Positions 34,326-42,396 of a stretch of DNA of 51,079 nucleotides are shown here, in pieces. The stretch is taken from assembly GCA_017649485.1 (NCBI GenBank), contig JAGCGS010000069.1, positions 1-51,079 of the forward strand, written 5' to 3'. The position numbers and the translations under genes were made by a program. Below the pieces are notes generated by a model. It saw nothing but the letters and a program-made list of their open reading frames with translations. It was not told where the DNA came from and made no database searches. This DNA is from Bacteroidaceae bacterium. Its GTDB lineage: Bacteria; Bacteroidota; Bacteroidia; Bacteroidales; Bacteroidaceae. Within the stretch, counting starts at the first letter, position 1; every line of letters begins with the position of its first letter.

Positions 34326-34360
34326 GGTCAATCGTCAATGGTCAATCGTCAATCTTCAAA
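34326..34360 (-). repeat. Heptamer array in the hisG-hisD spacer, 5 units
   Basis: On the minus strand the units are ATTGACG and ATTGACC in alternation. The hisG stop codon lies in the first unit. The array makes up most of the 44-bp spacer. Confidence 0.93.
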
Positions 34361-35207
34361 CTATCATCTTCTCAATCGGAATAACCAAAATACCCTGAGC
34401 TCCCAGTTCCTTCAGTTTTCCAATAATCTCCCAAAAGCGTTTCTGATCCAAAACCGTATGCACAGAGCACCAACCCTCTTCTGCCAATGGCATCACCGTC
34501 GGACTCTTGATACCTGGCAAAACGGCAATAATCTCCTCCAACTTATCCTTTGGAGCATTCATCAACACATACTTCTTATCCTCAGCAGCCCTCACAGCAT
34601 CAATGCGGAACAACAGCTCGTCCAACACGGCACGCTTATCATCACTTATGTTACGGTTTCCTATCAGCAATGCCTCACTCTGCATCACCACCTCCACCTC
34701 TTTCAGGTGATTGCTCACCAGTGTAGAGCCAGAGCTCACAATATCAAATATAGCATCAGCCAAGCCAATGCCAGGACTGATCTCCACTGAACCAGTTATC
34801 ACATGGATATCGGCTTGCACTCCCTTTTCTGCCAAAAACTTTCGCAGAATCACGGGATAGCTCGTGGCGATTTTCTTGCCTTCAAACCATTGCACACCCT
34901 GATAATCCACACTCTTTGGCACAGCCAACGACAAGCGGCATTTGCTGAAGCCCAATCGCTTCACGATTTCAGCATCTTCGTCGCGTTCCATAAACTCATT
35001 CTCCCCTACTATTCCTATATCTGCCACGCCACTTGCCACCGTTTGGGGAATATCATCATCGCGCAAGAAAAGCACCTCCAGGGGGAAGTTGCTCGACTGC
35101 ACCAACAGTGTTCGTTTCATCAAATTCAACTTGATGTCTGATTCCGCCAGGAAAGACATCGTTTCGTCATACAGACGACCTTTAGATTGTACTGCAATTC
35201 TTAACAT
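34356..35207 (-). CDS. hisG: ATP phosphoribosyltransferase, long form
   Basis: First enzyme of histidine synthesis. The 283 residues include the catalytic domain (RIAVQSKGRL, GVADIGIVGEN, and the PRPP loop SVEISPGIGLADAIFDIVSSG) and the C-terminal ACT-like regulatory domain for histidine feedback (SPTVMPLAEEGWCSVHTV). No hisZ is needed for this form. First gene of the hisG-hisDC-hisB operon with its own promoter. Confidence 0.95.
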   Translation of the reverse strand: MLRIAVQSKGRLYDETMSFLAESDIKLNLMKRTLLVQSSNFPLEVLFLRDDDIPQTVASGVADIGIVGENEFMERDEDAEIVKRLGFSKCRLSLAVPKSVDYQGVQWFEGKKIATSYPVILRKFLAEKGVQADIHVITGSVEISPGIGLADAIFDIVSSGSTLVSNHLKEVEVVMQSEALLIGNRNISDDKRAVLDELLFRIDAVRAAEDKKYVLMNAPKDKLEEIIAVLPGIKSPTVMPLAEEGWCSVHTVLDQKRFWEIIGKLKELGAQGILVIPIEKMIV

Positions 35208-35233
35208 CGTTCAAGATTGTAATTTCAAAACTG

Positions 35234-35241
35234 CAAAATTA
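35234..35241 (-). promoter_or_regulatory. -7 box TAATTTTG of the his operon
   Basis: Minus strand, 26 nt before ATG 35207, with a TTG about 20 nt further upstream. No leader peptide rich in His codons was seen. Confidence 0.6.
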
Positions 35242-35305
35242 CGCTGTTTGTAACAAAATCCCAAAAGTTTACCCGATTTTATGATGTTTTTAAGGAAAAA
35301 CTGCT

Positions 35306-35313
35306 TATATTCG
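35306..35313 (+). promoter_or_regulatory. Weak -7 box TATATTCG of the serine hydrolase gene
   Basis: One mismatch to TAnnTTTG, 24 nt before ATG 35338. Confidence 0.35.
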
Positions 35314-35337
35314 CATCATAAACCAAATTATACGACC

Positions 35338-36828
35338 ATGAAAAAACGATTAATGACAACCATGCTGGCCGTTTTACTTCTTGCCAGCCCCGCTTTAGCA
35401 CAAGTCAATGAGTTACCTCGTTCCCGTCCTGAACGTGAGGGCATTCCGTCATCAACCATATCTGCCCTGCTCGACTCCCTGTTTGCCATCCCCCAAACTG
35501 ACATACACAGCGTGATGGTGCTTCGCCATGGGAAAGTGATTGCCGAAGTATATCCTGAACCGTTCAAGGCAGAATACCAACACACACAATACTCCTGCTC
35601 CAAGACTTTTGTGAGCGCAGCTGTGGGACTGGCTGTTGATGCCAACCTGCTTCGGGTGACCGATCGGGTAGCCACCTTCTTCCCAGACAAGTTGCCTGCA
35701 GAGGTTACTCCGGAACTGGCATCCATGACCATTCACGACCTCCTCATCATGGCTTCGGGAATTGACCCTGATGGCAACTTGCGCGCAGTAAACACCAATT
35801 GGCTCGAGCCTCTGCTTGCCAAGCCTGTGAGTACCCCTGGCAAGCTATTCAAGTACGACTCACTCTGCACCTATCTGCTCAGTGCCATTGTTCAACGAGT
35901 TACGGGCAAGACTGTATTTGCCTATCTGCAAGAAAAGATATTTAATGATTTACATATAGAAAAGGTATCTTGGGAAGAAAGTCCCGAAGGCATCACAACT
36001 GGTGGTTGGGGACTCTTCATCCAACCTGAGAGCCTTGCCAAGATGGGACAGTTCCTGCTTCAGAAAGGTCGTTGGAACGGCAAGCAATTACTCTCTGAGG
36101 CATGGGTAAATCAGATGATGCAGTCGCACATCGACACTGGTGGTGGCAGAGGTTATGGCTATCAGATGTGGGAGGCTTCTAAAGATGGTGCCTTCCGTGC
36201 CGATGGACGATTCGGGCAATATATCGTCGTTATGCCCAAACAAGACATGGTGGTGGTCATTACCCAATGCAGCAATGCCCCAAATCCTTGGATAGTATCA
36301 CAAGTCCTCGCTCCTGCCGTACAGCCAGGTGCCCTCATACCAGGTAAAGGTTATGAATTACTTCAGAAGAAACTGCAAAGTTATCGTTATGCCACCCCCA
36401 CAGGCAAAGCCAAGAGTAGCCTCACCAAGAGTTTGACAGGTAAGACCTTCAAGTTGTCCGACAACCAATTCGGTTGGCGTGACATCAGCTTCAAGCAAGG
36501 CGACAAGCAACTTACTGTTGTCATCACCGACCAGCAAGGCATCCGCACTGAGTTATCTGCCGGCTATCGTCAATGGCTCACCACCTGGACTCCTGCCCGT
36601 CCTCCCTATTCCATGAATGCGCAGCAGAAGTTTAAAGGCATTGAAGGTGATTTTGCCGTAGCCGCCAGCTATGGTTGGACATCCACCAGCACCCTTCATC
36701 TCAACCTGCAATATGTCAACTGGATCAGTGCTTTAGATGTTACCCTCACCTTCCAGGGAAACCAGGTGAACATCACTGTTCACAAGAATTATGAGCCTGA
36801 TGTCCCCGTGTTTACAGGATCTATTTAA
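35338..36828 (+). CDS. Beta-lactamase-fold serine hydrolase, exported
   Basis: The 496-residue protein has a Sec signal (MKKRLMTTMLAVLLLASPALA). The class C beta-lactamase/DD-peptidase domain shows the nucleophile motif SCSK (in QYSCSKTFVSAAVG), a YDS/Tyr motif (FKYDSLCTYLL) and a GYGYQMW segment; the C-terminal 150 residues form an extra beta-rich domain. ATG 35338 gives the clean signal peptide; the ATG at 35281 is upstream of the promoter box. It could be an esterase, peptidase or peptidoglycan-related enzyme; resistance is not implied. Confidence 0.8.
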   Translation: MKKRLMTTMLAVLLLASPALAQVNELPRSRPEREGIPSSTISALLDSLFAIPQTDIHSVMVLRHGKVIAEVYPEPFKAEYQHTQYSCSKTFVSAAVGLAVDANLLRVTDRVATFFPDKLPAEVTPELASMTIHDLLIMASGIDPDGNLRAVNTNWLEPLLAKPVSTPGKLFKYDSLCTYLLSAIVQRVTGKTVFAYLQEKIFNDLHIEKVSWEESPEGITTGGWGLFIQPESLAKMGQFLLQKGRWNGKQLLSEAWVNQMMQSHIDTGGGRGYGYQMWEASKDGAFRADGRFGQYIVVMPKQDMVVVITQCSNAPNPWIVSQVLAPAVQPGALIPGKGYELLQKKLQSYRYATPTGKAKSSLTKSLTGKTFKLSDNQFGWRDISFKQGDKQLTVVITDQQGIRTELSAGYRQWLTTWTPARPPYSMNAQQKFKGIEGDFAVAASYGWTSTSTLHLNLQYVNWISALDVTLTFQGNQVNITVHKNYEPDVPVFTGSI

Positions 36829-36851
36829 TCTAACCTCATAAGATGATAATG

Positions 36852-36889
36852 ATAATCTTGCAAGATATTTAGCTATCTTGCAAGATTAT
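36852..36889. terminator. Bidirectional terminator with palindromic arms
   Basis: ATAATCTTGCAAGATA and its exact complement are 6 nt apart, a 16-bp perfect stem. Each arm also contains the self-complementary 12-mer ATCTTGCAAGAT. It touches the stop of the convergent minus-strand gene. Confidence 0.75.
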
Positions 36890-37401
36890 TACTTAAGATG
36901 ATGCTCAATAGATGCTATAAACATATTTATTAATACCTTGTGATCCAACTCCAATTGAGCTTTTTCCTTCTCGGTCAACAACAAACTGTTCAGCTTCTTG
37001 TTTACCAAATCATAAGTACGATCGATAGCTAAATGTTCATCCTTTGCCCTGAACACCCTGAATTGTGTAGCAAAATCAAAACAGAGCTGGAAGAAAGTAT
37101 TGTTTTGCAATTCCTCCCATGTTGGGCCTGCTTTCATCATCTCTTGTATAATGTGTAGGCAAAAAAGATGAAATCTGTTAGTCCCCAGCCAAATAGCTTC
37201 TTTTATATCATCACTATTCATTATTTGGATCACAAAATCATCACCGTTTCTAACATAGAGATGTACCAGATTAGGATTTGTTCCATCAGATTGGACGCAC
37301 AAACAAAAAGCACGACAATCCACTGTAGACGACTTCTTGGCTATAACATGATACCATACGCCCACTGTTGGTACCACAAGCCTTCTTGGTTCTTTAACCA
37401 T
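36889..37401 (-). CDS. Hypothetical cytosolic protein, 170 residues
   Basis: I do not recognise the family. There is no signal or membrane segment. The N-terminal half is beta-rich with several Cys (CRAFCLCVQSDG); the C-terminal half is helical and charged (NKKLNSLLLTEKEKAQLELDHK). The promoter lies about 134 nt upstream, so the mRNA has a long leader containing a strong inverted repeat (37430-37494). It is convergent to the serine hydrolase gene. Confidence 0.6.
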   Translation of the reverse strand: MVKEPRRLVVPTVGVWYHVIAKKSSTVDCRAFCLCVQSDGTNPNLVHLYVRNGDDFVIQIMNSDDIKEAIWLGTNRFHLFCLHIIQEMMKAGPTWEELQNNTFFQLCFDFATQFRVFRAKDEHLAIDRTYDLVNKKLNSLLLTEKEKAQLELDHKVLINMFIASIEHHLK

Positions 37402-37429
37402 TACTCTTGCTAATTTAAGTCAATATTAT

Positions 37430-37494
37430 GTACTTACCTCAAAAATTAGATGGGCGTTTTTCGAAACTCGATTCCAAGACAGCTTGGTAAGTAC
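37430..37494 (-). promoter_or_regulatory. Structured 5' leader (possible cis-regulatory RNA)
   Basis: GTACTTACC (37430-37438) and GGTAAGTAC (37486-37494) form a 9-bp closing stem; inside it CCAAG-ACAG-CTTGG (37474-37487) can form a competing or stacked hairpin. It lies between the -7 box at 37535 and ATG 37401. Confidence 0.4.
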
Positions 37495-37534
37495 GTTAAG
37501 ATGGCGCGCAGCCTTTTTTCTATTAAGATTGGCG

Positions 37535-37542
37535 CAAAGGTA
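37535..37542 (-). promoter_or_regulatory. -7 box TACCTTTG
   Basis: Perfect TAnnTTTG on the minus strand, upstream of the 170-residue hypothetical gene. From 37543 to 37756 I see nothing further. Confidence 0.55.
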
Positions 37543-37756
37543 CGGTTATTATTGACAACGCTACTATATAATCAAATTTATTTTTCGCCTTGACTCAATA
37601 TTTAACATTCCAGCATAGCTTTTACCATATTTTACACAAGAATATCCTTTATGGCTGAGCACACTGGTTTGAAAATGATTTAGCAGTGACCATTAATTGC
37701 GGATTGAGACATTACTATGTTGATGCCTTGCAACATACTAATGTGAGGCTAGAGAG

Positions 37757-37840
37757 ATTACTAATAAGTAGGCAGAGCTATTAGTAATAAGTAGGATGAG
37801 TTATTAGTAATAGGTGGCATGAGCTATTACTAATAGCTCA
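37757..37840. repeat. 23-bp tandem repeat, 3.6 units, ending in a palindrome
   Basis: Units begin at 37757, 37780, 37803 and 37826, each starting ATTACTAATA or ATTAGTAATA and ending in GAGCT or GAGTT. The last junction, GAGCTATTACTAATAGCTC (37821-37839), is a perfect 9-bp inverted repeat that may end the minus-strand PatB transcript or a nearby one. Confidence 0.75.
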
Positions 37841-37857
37841 CTTAGCAGCCAGTAACC

Positions 37858-39135
37858 CTACGAGTTATTTCCTCCAAACTCTCTCGCGATTCTTTCCAAT
37901 GCCTGGTTAAGGGTGCTGCGAGGGCAACCAACATTCATGCGGACAAAGCCTTCGCCACCTGGGCCATAGGAGGCACCATTGCTAAGGATAATCTTGGCAC
38001 CATCCTTGAAACGAGCCATCAGTTGGTCTTGGGGCATACCTAAACTACGGCAATCAATCCATACCAGGAATGAGGTGCTGGGGCGATGGGCAGTCATACC
38101 TAATTTATTAGTAGAGAAGAAATCCACTACCCGCTCTACATTGTCTTCGATGTAGCGCTTCAAGGCTTCAAGCCATCGGGTATCGTCACGATAAGAGGCA
38201 ATGACTGCCAGGAGTGTGGGAATGGAGGGCTCTTCCAGCTTGCAGTTCTTCAGCCAGGAAACATACTGATTACGCTTTGCCTGATCGGGAATGATGCAGA
38301 AGGCAGTACCTGTCAATCCTGCCAGGTTGAAAGATTTAGTAGGACCAGAGAAAATCATGCCCACCTTAGCTGCTGACTCACTCACACTGCAGAAAGGCAA
38401 GTGGCGAACGCCATAGAGGGTAAGGTCGCTGTGTATCTCGTCTGAAATGACTATAATGCCGTGACGCTCACAGATATCTGCCAACTGAGCCAGCGTTTCC
38501 CTATCCCAATGGATGCCACAAGGATTGTTGGGGTTGCACAACACCAGCATCTTGGTTTTGTGGTCAATCAACCGCTCCAATCCCTCGAAGTCCATGCGAT
38601 ACTGACCATTCTCCAAAATCATGGAATTGTCAACGGCAATGCGTCCCAAACGTTCAATATAAAGCTTGAAATGGTCATAAACCGGTGGTTGAACAATGAT
38701 TTTATCACCAGGATTGGTAAATGCCAAATAAGCCTGATTCATGGCAGTAATCACTCCTGGGGCATAGCTTATCCATTCACGATCAACTTGGTAGCTATGA
38801 TAATGCTCCATCCAATGAGCGATGGCATCGATGAACTCAGGTGGCGTTGTGGTATAGCCCAAGACATCCTTGTCGATACGAGCAGAGAGAGCTGCTTTTA
38901 CGTAAGGGTCAGTGGCAAAGTCCATATCAGCTATCCACATGGGAATCTCGCCATTGGTAGCCCTACCATATTTGATGCTCCAAGTACCTGAGCGGTCAAA
39001 AACGGTATCGAAATCAAACTCGGCTGTCTGATTCTTGGAAGCACAGGCAGAGATGGCCATGCTGAGTGAGCCTGCAGGAAGTAAGGTAGTAAGTCCTGCC
39101 GAAGTCAAAGTCTTGATAAAGCCCCTGCGTTCCAT
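37858..39135 (-). CDS. PatB/MalY-type PLP-dependent C-S lyase or aminotransferase with Tat lipoprotein-like signal
   Basis: ATG 39135 gives a 425-residue protein starting MERRGFIKTLTSAGLTT, a twin-arginine signal with a lipobox-like AISAC. The rest is a class I/II aminotransferase of the cystathionine beta-lyase (PatB/MalY) type: FDRSGTWSIKYG, PMWIADMDFAT, CNPNNPCG, SDEIHSDL and the PLP lysine in GPTKSFNLAG. A longer frame from 39273 overlaps the upstream gene and is unlikely. PLP enzymes are normally cytosolic; Tat export of a folded holoenzyme would be unusual. It starts 10 bp after the COG0523 gene, so it is co-transcribed. Confidence 0.85.
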   Translation of the reverse strand: MERRGFIKTLTSAGLTTLLPAGSLSMAISACASKNQTAEFDFDTVFDRSGTWSIKYGRATNGEIPMWIADMDFATDPYVKAALSARIDKDVLGYTTTPPEFIDAIAHWMEHYHSYQVDREWISYAPGVITAMNQAYLAFTNPGDKIIVQPPVYDHFKLYIERLGRIAVDNSMILENGQYRMDFEGLERLIDHKTKMLVLCNPNNPCGIHWDRETLAQLADICERHGIIVISDEIHSDLTLYGVRHLPFCSVSESAAKVGMIFSGPTKSFNLAGLTGTAFCIIPDQAKRNQYVSWLKNCKLEEPSIPTLLAVIASYRDDTRWLEALKRYIEDNVERVVDFFSTNKLGMTAHRPSTSFLVWIDCRSLGMPQDQLMARFKDGAKIILSNGASYGPGGEGFVRMNVGCPRSTLNQALERIAREFGGNNS

Positions 39136-39145
39136 AAACAAAAGA

Positions 39146-40384
39146 TTAATCCACCAAACACTTATCGAGTGCTTCTGCAATAGCCTCCTTGTCGAGATGC
39201 TGGCCAATGAACACCAACTTCTGCATGCGATCACCATATTTTTCGTCCCAATCACGGCGAAGACCTGGCTCACGATCCATCATCTCCAAAAGCTCATTCT
39301 TAGGCATAGTAGCATACCACTGACCCGCATTGCGAAGGTTTACTTGCTTACCTGCCTGTTCGAACACATAGCAGATGTCACGCTCTTCAACAAAGTAACA
39401 CAAGCCCTTGGCACGAATCACATTCTTTGGCCAAAAACGTGCTACAAACTCATCGAAACGGGAAGAGTCGAATGCCTGGCGACGGTAATAGACGTATGTA
39501 CCAATGCCGTATTCCTCCGCCTCTCCTTCATCGTGATGATGGTGGTGATGATGGCCATTGACCATTGATTCATCTTCATCATCGTCGTCATGATGGTGGT
39601 GGTGATCATGTTCGTCATCATCATCGTCATCATCATCGTGATATTCCGCCTCTACCTCACTAATCCAACGAGCTGAGGTTGCCACCTTGTCGAAATCAAA
39701 CATACGGGTATTGAGTATCTTATCCAACTCCACATCCCCATAGTCACAAGGAATAATCTCTGCCTGTGGTTGGAGAGCTTTCACGATTTCCTTGAGGCGT
39801 TGTAACTCCTCCTCACTCACCTCACTCGCCTTGTTCAGTAGCACAATGTTACAAAACTCTATCTGTTGAATCACCAGATTCTCGATATCCTCCTCACCAA
39901 TCTGCGCATTCAATAAATCCAGTCCACCAGCAAACTCATCTTTCATACGCAAAGCATCAACCACAGTCACTATGCAATCCAGTCGCACAGATCCAATACC
40001 TGCATAAGGGGGATAAATCTTGTCCATCGAACAGATGGTTTGTGCAATAGGGCCAGGCTCGCAGATGCCGCTTGCCTCGATGACGATATAATCGAAACGA
40101 CGCATACGCATGATGTCACTCAACTGTTCCACCAAGTCCATCTTCAAGGTACAACAGATACAGCCATTCTGCAATGCCACCAAGCTATCGTCTTTTTGTC
40201 CCACAATGCCACCCTTCTCAATCAGGTCGGCATCTATATTCACTTCACCTATGTCGTTCACTATCACGGCAAACTTAATACCGCGTTCATTGGTCAGGAT
40301 ACGATTAAGCAACGTAGTTTTGCCACTGCCCAGATAACCTGTAAGCAACAGCAAAGGCAATTCATTTTTCAGCTTTATTTCCAT
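39146..40384 (-). CDS. COG0523 (CobW/ZNG-like) GTP-dependent metallochaperone with His/Asp-rich loop
   Basis: The 412-residue G3E GTPase has Walker A (GYLGSGKTT, residues 16-24), the metal-binding GCICC motif (C75-C78), and a CobW C-terminal domain. Between them (about residues 244-288) is a stretch of alternating poly-Asp and poly-His blocks, a likely zinc reservoir. Inside it, ESMVNG is encoded by two heptamer units. COG0523 proteins deliver zinc or other metals to client enzymes. The co-transcribed PatB-like protein has no known metal need, so the link is not obvious. Start ATG 40384. Confidence 0.88.
   Translation of the reverse strand: MEIKLKNELPLLLLTGYLGSGKTTLLNRILTNERGIKFAVIVNDIGEVNIDADLIEKGGIVGQKDDSLVALQNGCICCTLKMDLVEQLSDIMRMRRFDYIVIEASGICEPGPIAQTICSMDKIYPPYAGIGSVRLDCIVTVVDALRMKDEFAGGLDLLNAQIGEEDIENLVIQQIEFCNIVLLNKASEVSEEELQRLKEIVKALQPQAEIIPCDYGDVELDKILNTRMFDFDKVATSARWISEVEAEYHDDDDDDDDEHDHHHHHDDDDEDESMVNGHHHHHHHDEGEAEEYGIGTYVYYRRQAFDSSRFDEFVARFWPKNVIRAKGLCYFVEERDICYVFEQAGKQVNLRNAGQWYATMPKNELLEMMDREPGLRRDWDEKYGDRMQKLVFIGQHLDKEAIAEALDKCLVD
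39554..39570 (-). repeat. Intragenic heptamer pair in the His-rich loop
   Basis: On the coding strand TCAATGG occurs twice between the two poly-His blocks, in the open orientation. Confidence 0.75.
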
Positions 40385-40404
40385 GTTTTTCAGTTTTTAA
40401 TATG

Positions 40405-40412
40405 CAAAGATA
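40405..40412 (-). promoter_or_regulatory. -7 box TATCTTTG of the COG0523-PatB operon
   Basis: Minus strand, 21 nt before ATG 40384. I saw no obvious palindromic Zur-like site in the spacer. Confidence 0.6.
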
Positions 40413-40479
40413 GCGGATTTATTAGAATATTTTGTAACTTTACCTCGAAATAAATCTAAATCAATAAAATATTTTGACT

Positions 40480-41478
40480 ATGGCTATCTATAAACAACCA
40501 GGAAGCAATGGAGAAATCTATGTTCCCATTGAACAGAGAACAGGTAATGAATCTATTGTTTATTTCACCCGTGATCTATCTGCTGAAGGATTGGTCAAGG
40601 CTTACGAGCAAGTGAACGGTCAGATTCAGGGAAATGTGGGTGTTAAATTGCACACAGGTGAACAGAACGGTCCTAACATCATCCCACGTGAATGGGTTAA
40701 GGCTTTGATGGAGAAACATCTGCCAAAAGCTAACATCATTGAGACAAATACGTATTATGATGGCGACCGCTATACCACAGAGCTGCATCGCAAGACTTTG
40801 GAGGTGAACGGTTGGACTTTCTGCTACGTGGATATCCTCGATGACGAAGGCACTGCCCTGCTACCAGTGAAAGGTGGCAAATGGTTTAAGAATATGTCAG
40901 TGGGCGTGAATCTGACCAATTATGATTCTATGGTAACGCTCACTCACTTCAAAGGCCATGTGGCTGGTGGTTTTGGAGGTAGTAACAAGAACATCGGCAT
41001 TGGTTGTGCCGATGGACGCATTGGCAAGGCTTGGATTCACACCACACCTGGTCAGCCCGATCAGTGGGATATTGTGATGGAAGAGTTGATGGAGCGTATC
41101 AGTGAGTCAACGAAGGCTACCATTGATTTCTTTGGCAAGCACGTGACTTACGTGAATGTGATGCGTAACATGTCTGTATCATGCGACTGTGAGGGTTTGG
41201 CAGCAGAGCCTGTGGTAACACCCAATGTGGGTATCCTCTCCTCTACCGATATTCTGGCCATTGACCAGGCTTGCATCGACATTGTTTTTGCGATGAAGGA
41301 GGAAGAACATAACGCACTGGTTGAGCGTATCGTGAGTCGTCACGGATTGAGGCAGCTGTCTTATATGAAGGAGCTGGGTATGGGTAATGATCGCTATGTG
41401 CTGATTGACCTTGACAATGGTGGCAGAAGGATGACTGTGCAGGAAGCTGTGCAAGGGCTGAAGCCGTTTACTTATTGA
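40480..41478 (+). CDS. DUF362 domain protein
   Basis: The 332-residue protein matches DUF362 proteins by VGVKLHTGEQNGPNIIP, IETNTYYDGDRY, VNLTNYDSMVTLTHFKGH, and GGFGGSNKNIGIGCADG. Many DUF362 proteins carry a [4Fe-4S] ferredoxin domain; here only scattered Cys (SCDCEG) remain and no signal peptide is present. The role is unknown. I chose ATG 40480 over a TTG two codons upstream. The TGA stop falls in the first unit of the following heptamer array. Confidence 0.8.
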   Translation: MAIYKQPGSNGEIYVPIEQRTGNESIVYFTRDLSAEGLVKAYEQVNGQIQGNVGVKLHTGEQNGPNIIPREWVKALMEKHLPKANIIETNTYYDGDRYTTELHRKTLEVNGWTFCYVDILDDEGTALLPVKGGKWFKNMSVGVNLTNYDSMVTLTHFKGHVAGGFGGSNKNIGIGCADGRIGKAWIHTTPGQPDQWDIVMEELMERISESTKATIDFFGKHVTYVNVMRNMSVSCDCEGLAAEPVVTPNVGILSSTDILAIDQACIDIVFAMKEEEHNALVERIVSRHGLRQLSYMKELGMGNDRYVLIDLDNGGRRMTVQEAVQGLKPFTY

Positions 41479-41529
41479 CCATTGACAATTGAACATTGAA
41501 CATTGAACATTGACAATTAAGAACTGAGA
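41474..41529 (+). repeat. Heptamer array filling the DUF362-GH16 spacer, 8 units
   Basis: Eight 7-bp units (ATTGACC, ATTGACA, three ATTGAAC, ATTGACA, ATTAAGA, ACTGAGA) run from the DUF362 stop codon exactly to the base before ATG 41530. Confidence 0.95.
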
Positions 41530-42345
41530 ATGAATAAGTTTTTGTTTTGGGGCTTTGCAGGTTTGCTATTAGCTGCTTGCGGAAGCAAACAAGTGAATGA
41601 AAATGATATTGTGGCACCAGAAGGATATAAATTGGTGTGGCACGATGAGTTTAATGAGGGTACTACCTTGAGTGATGAATGGATACACGAGGTGAAGGAT
41701 GACCATTGGGTGAATAATGAGCTGCAGAACTACCGAGATGGCGAGGCAGACGGCAAGCGTGTGACAGAAATCAAAGACGGCAACTTACTGATTCATTGCT
41801 TTAAAGGATCTGACGGCAAGGTGTATTCTGGTCGTGTGTATGCTCATCGGAACACTGGCTGGGAATATGGCTATTTCGAGGCCCGCATCATGCTGCCTAA
41901 GGGTAAAGGTACCTGGCCTGCTTTCTGGATGATGCCTGTAAAAAGCGAATACCGTTGGCCTAAGTGTGGCGAGATTGATATCATGGAAGAAGTGGGCGTA
42001 GTGCCTAATGATGTATCTTCTTCACTCCACACAGCTACTTATAACCACGTGAAAGGCACACAGAAAACGCATCACCTCGACATTGAGAACGCTGAGGGAG
42101 GATGGCACGTTTATGCCTTGGAATGGACACCTGATGCCATCACAACATTCGTTGACGGACAGGTACAACTATCCGCTACCAAGGCTGAAATGGGTGAAGG
42201 TCACGATGAATGGCCGTTCCACTATGCCTTCTACCCTATCCTGAACCTGGCATGGGGTGGCGACTGGGGTGGCATGGAAGGCGTGAATGACAATGCACTT
42301 CCCATTACAATGAAAGTAGATTATTTGCGAATATTTCAAAAATAA
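41530..42345 (+). CDS. GH16 family beta-glucanase-like lipoprotein
   Basis: The 271-residue protein has a lipobox (LLAAC, near residue 17). The GH16 jelly-roll shows WHDEFNEG near the start, the catalytic EIDIMEEVG (nucleophile and acid/base Glu), and the ending MKVDYLRIFQK. The family hydrolyses beta-1,3/1,4-glucans such as laminarin or lichenan, or galactans; the exact substrate cannot be told. There is no SusC/D pair nearby, so it is not in a canonical utilisation locus. Confidence 0.9.
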   Translation: MNKFLFWGFAGLLLAACGSKQVNENDIVAPEGYKLVWHDEFNEGTTLSDEWIHEVKDDHWVNNELQNYRDGEADGKRVTEIKDGNLLIHCFKGSDGKVYSGRVYAHRNTGWEYGYFEARIMLPKGKGTWPAFWMMPVKSEYRWPKCGEIDIMEEVGVVPNDVSSSLHTATYNHVKGTQKTHHLDIENAEGGWHVYALEWTPDAITTFVDGQVQLSATKAEMGEGHDEWPFHYAFYPILNLAWGGDWGGMEGVNDNALPITMKVDYLRIFQK

Positions 42346-42349
42346 TTCG

Positions 42350-42357
42350 TAACTTCG
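42350..42357 (+). promoter_or_regulatory. -7 box TAACTTCG of the M13 peptidase gene
   Basis: One mismatch to TAnnTTTG, with TTTG at 42324-42327 about 22 nt upstream. Confidence 0.45.
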
Positions 42358-42396
42358 CAGCCGAAATGATGTTTAAACATTAAAATGTTATTTAAA

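Noticed and set aside
34312-34338. Upstream TTG start of hisD
   Set aside because: The added residues (MTIDHLKDN) are heptamer-repeat translation; ATG 34311 matches the normal HisD N-terminus.
35208-35280. Histidine attenuator leader peptide upstream of hisG
   Set aside because: The leader is about 25 nt and contains no run of His codons.
37858-39273. Longer PatB-like start at 39273
   Set aside because: It would overlap the COG0523 gene by 128 bp and put non-conserved residues before a clear twin-arginine signal at 39135.
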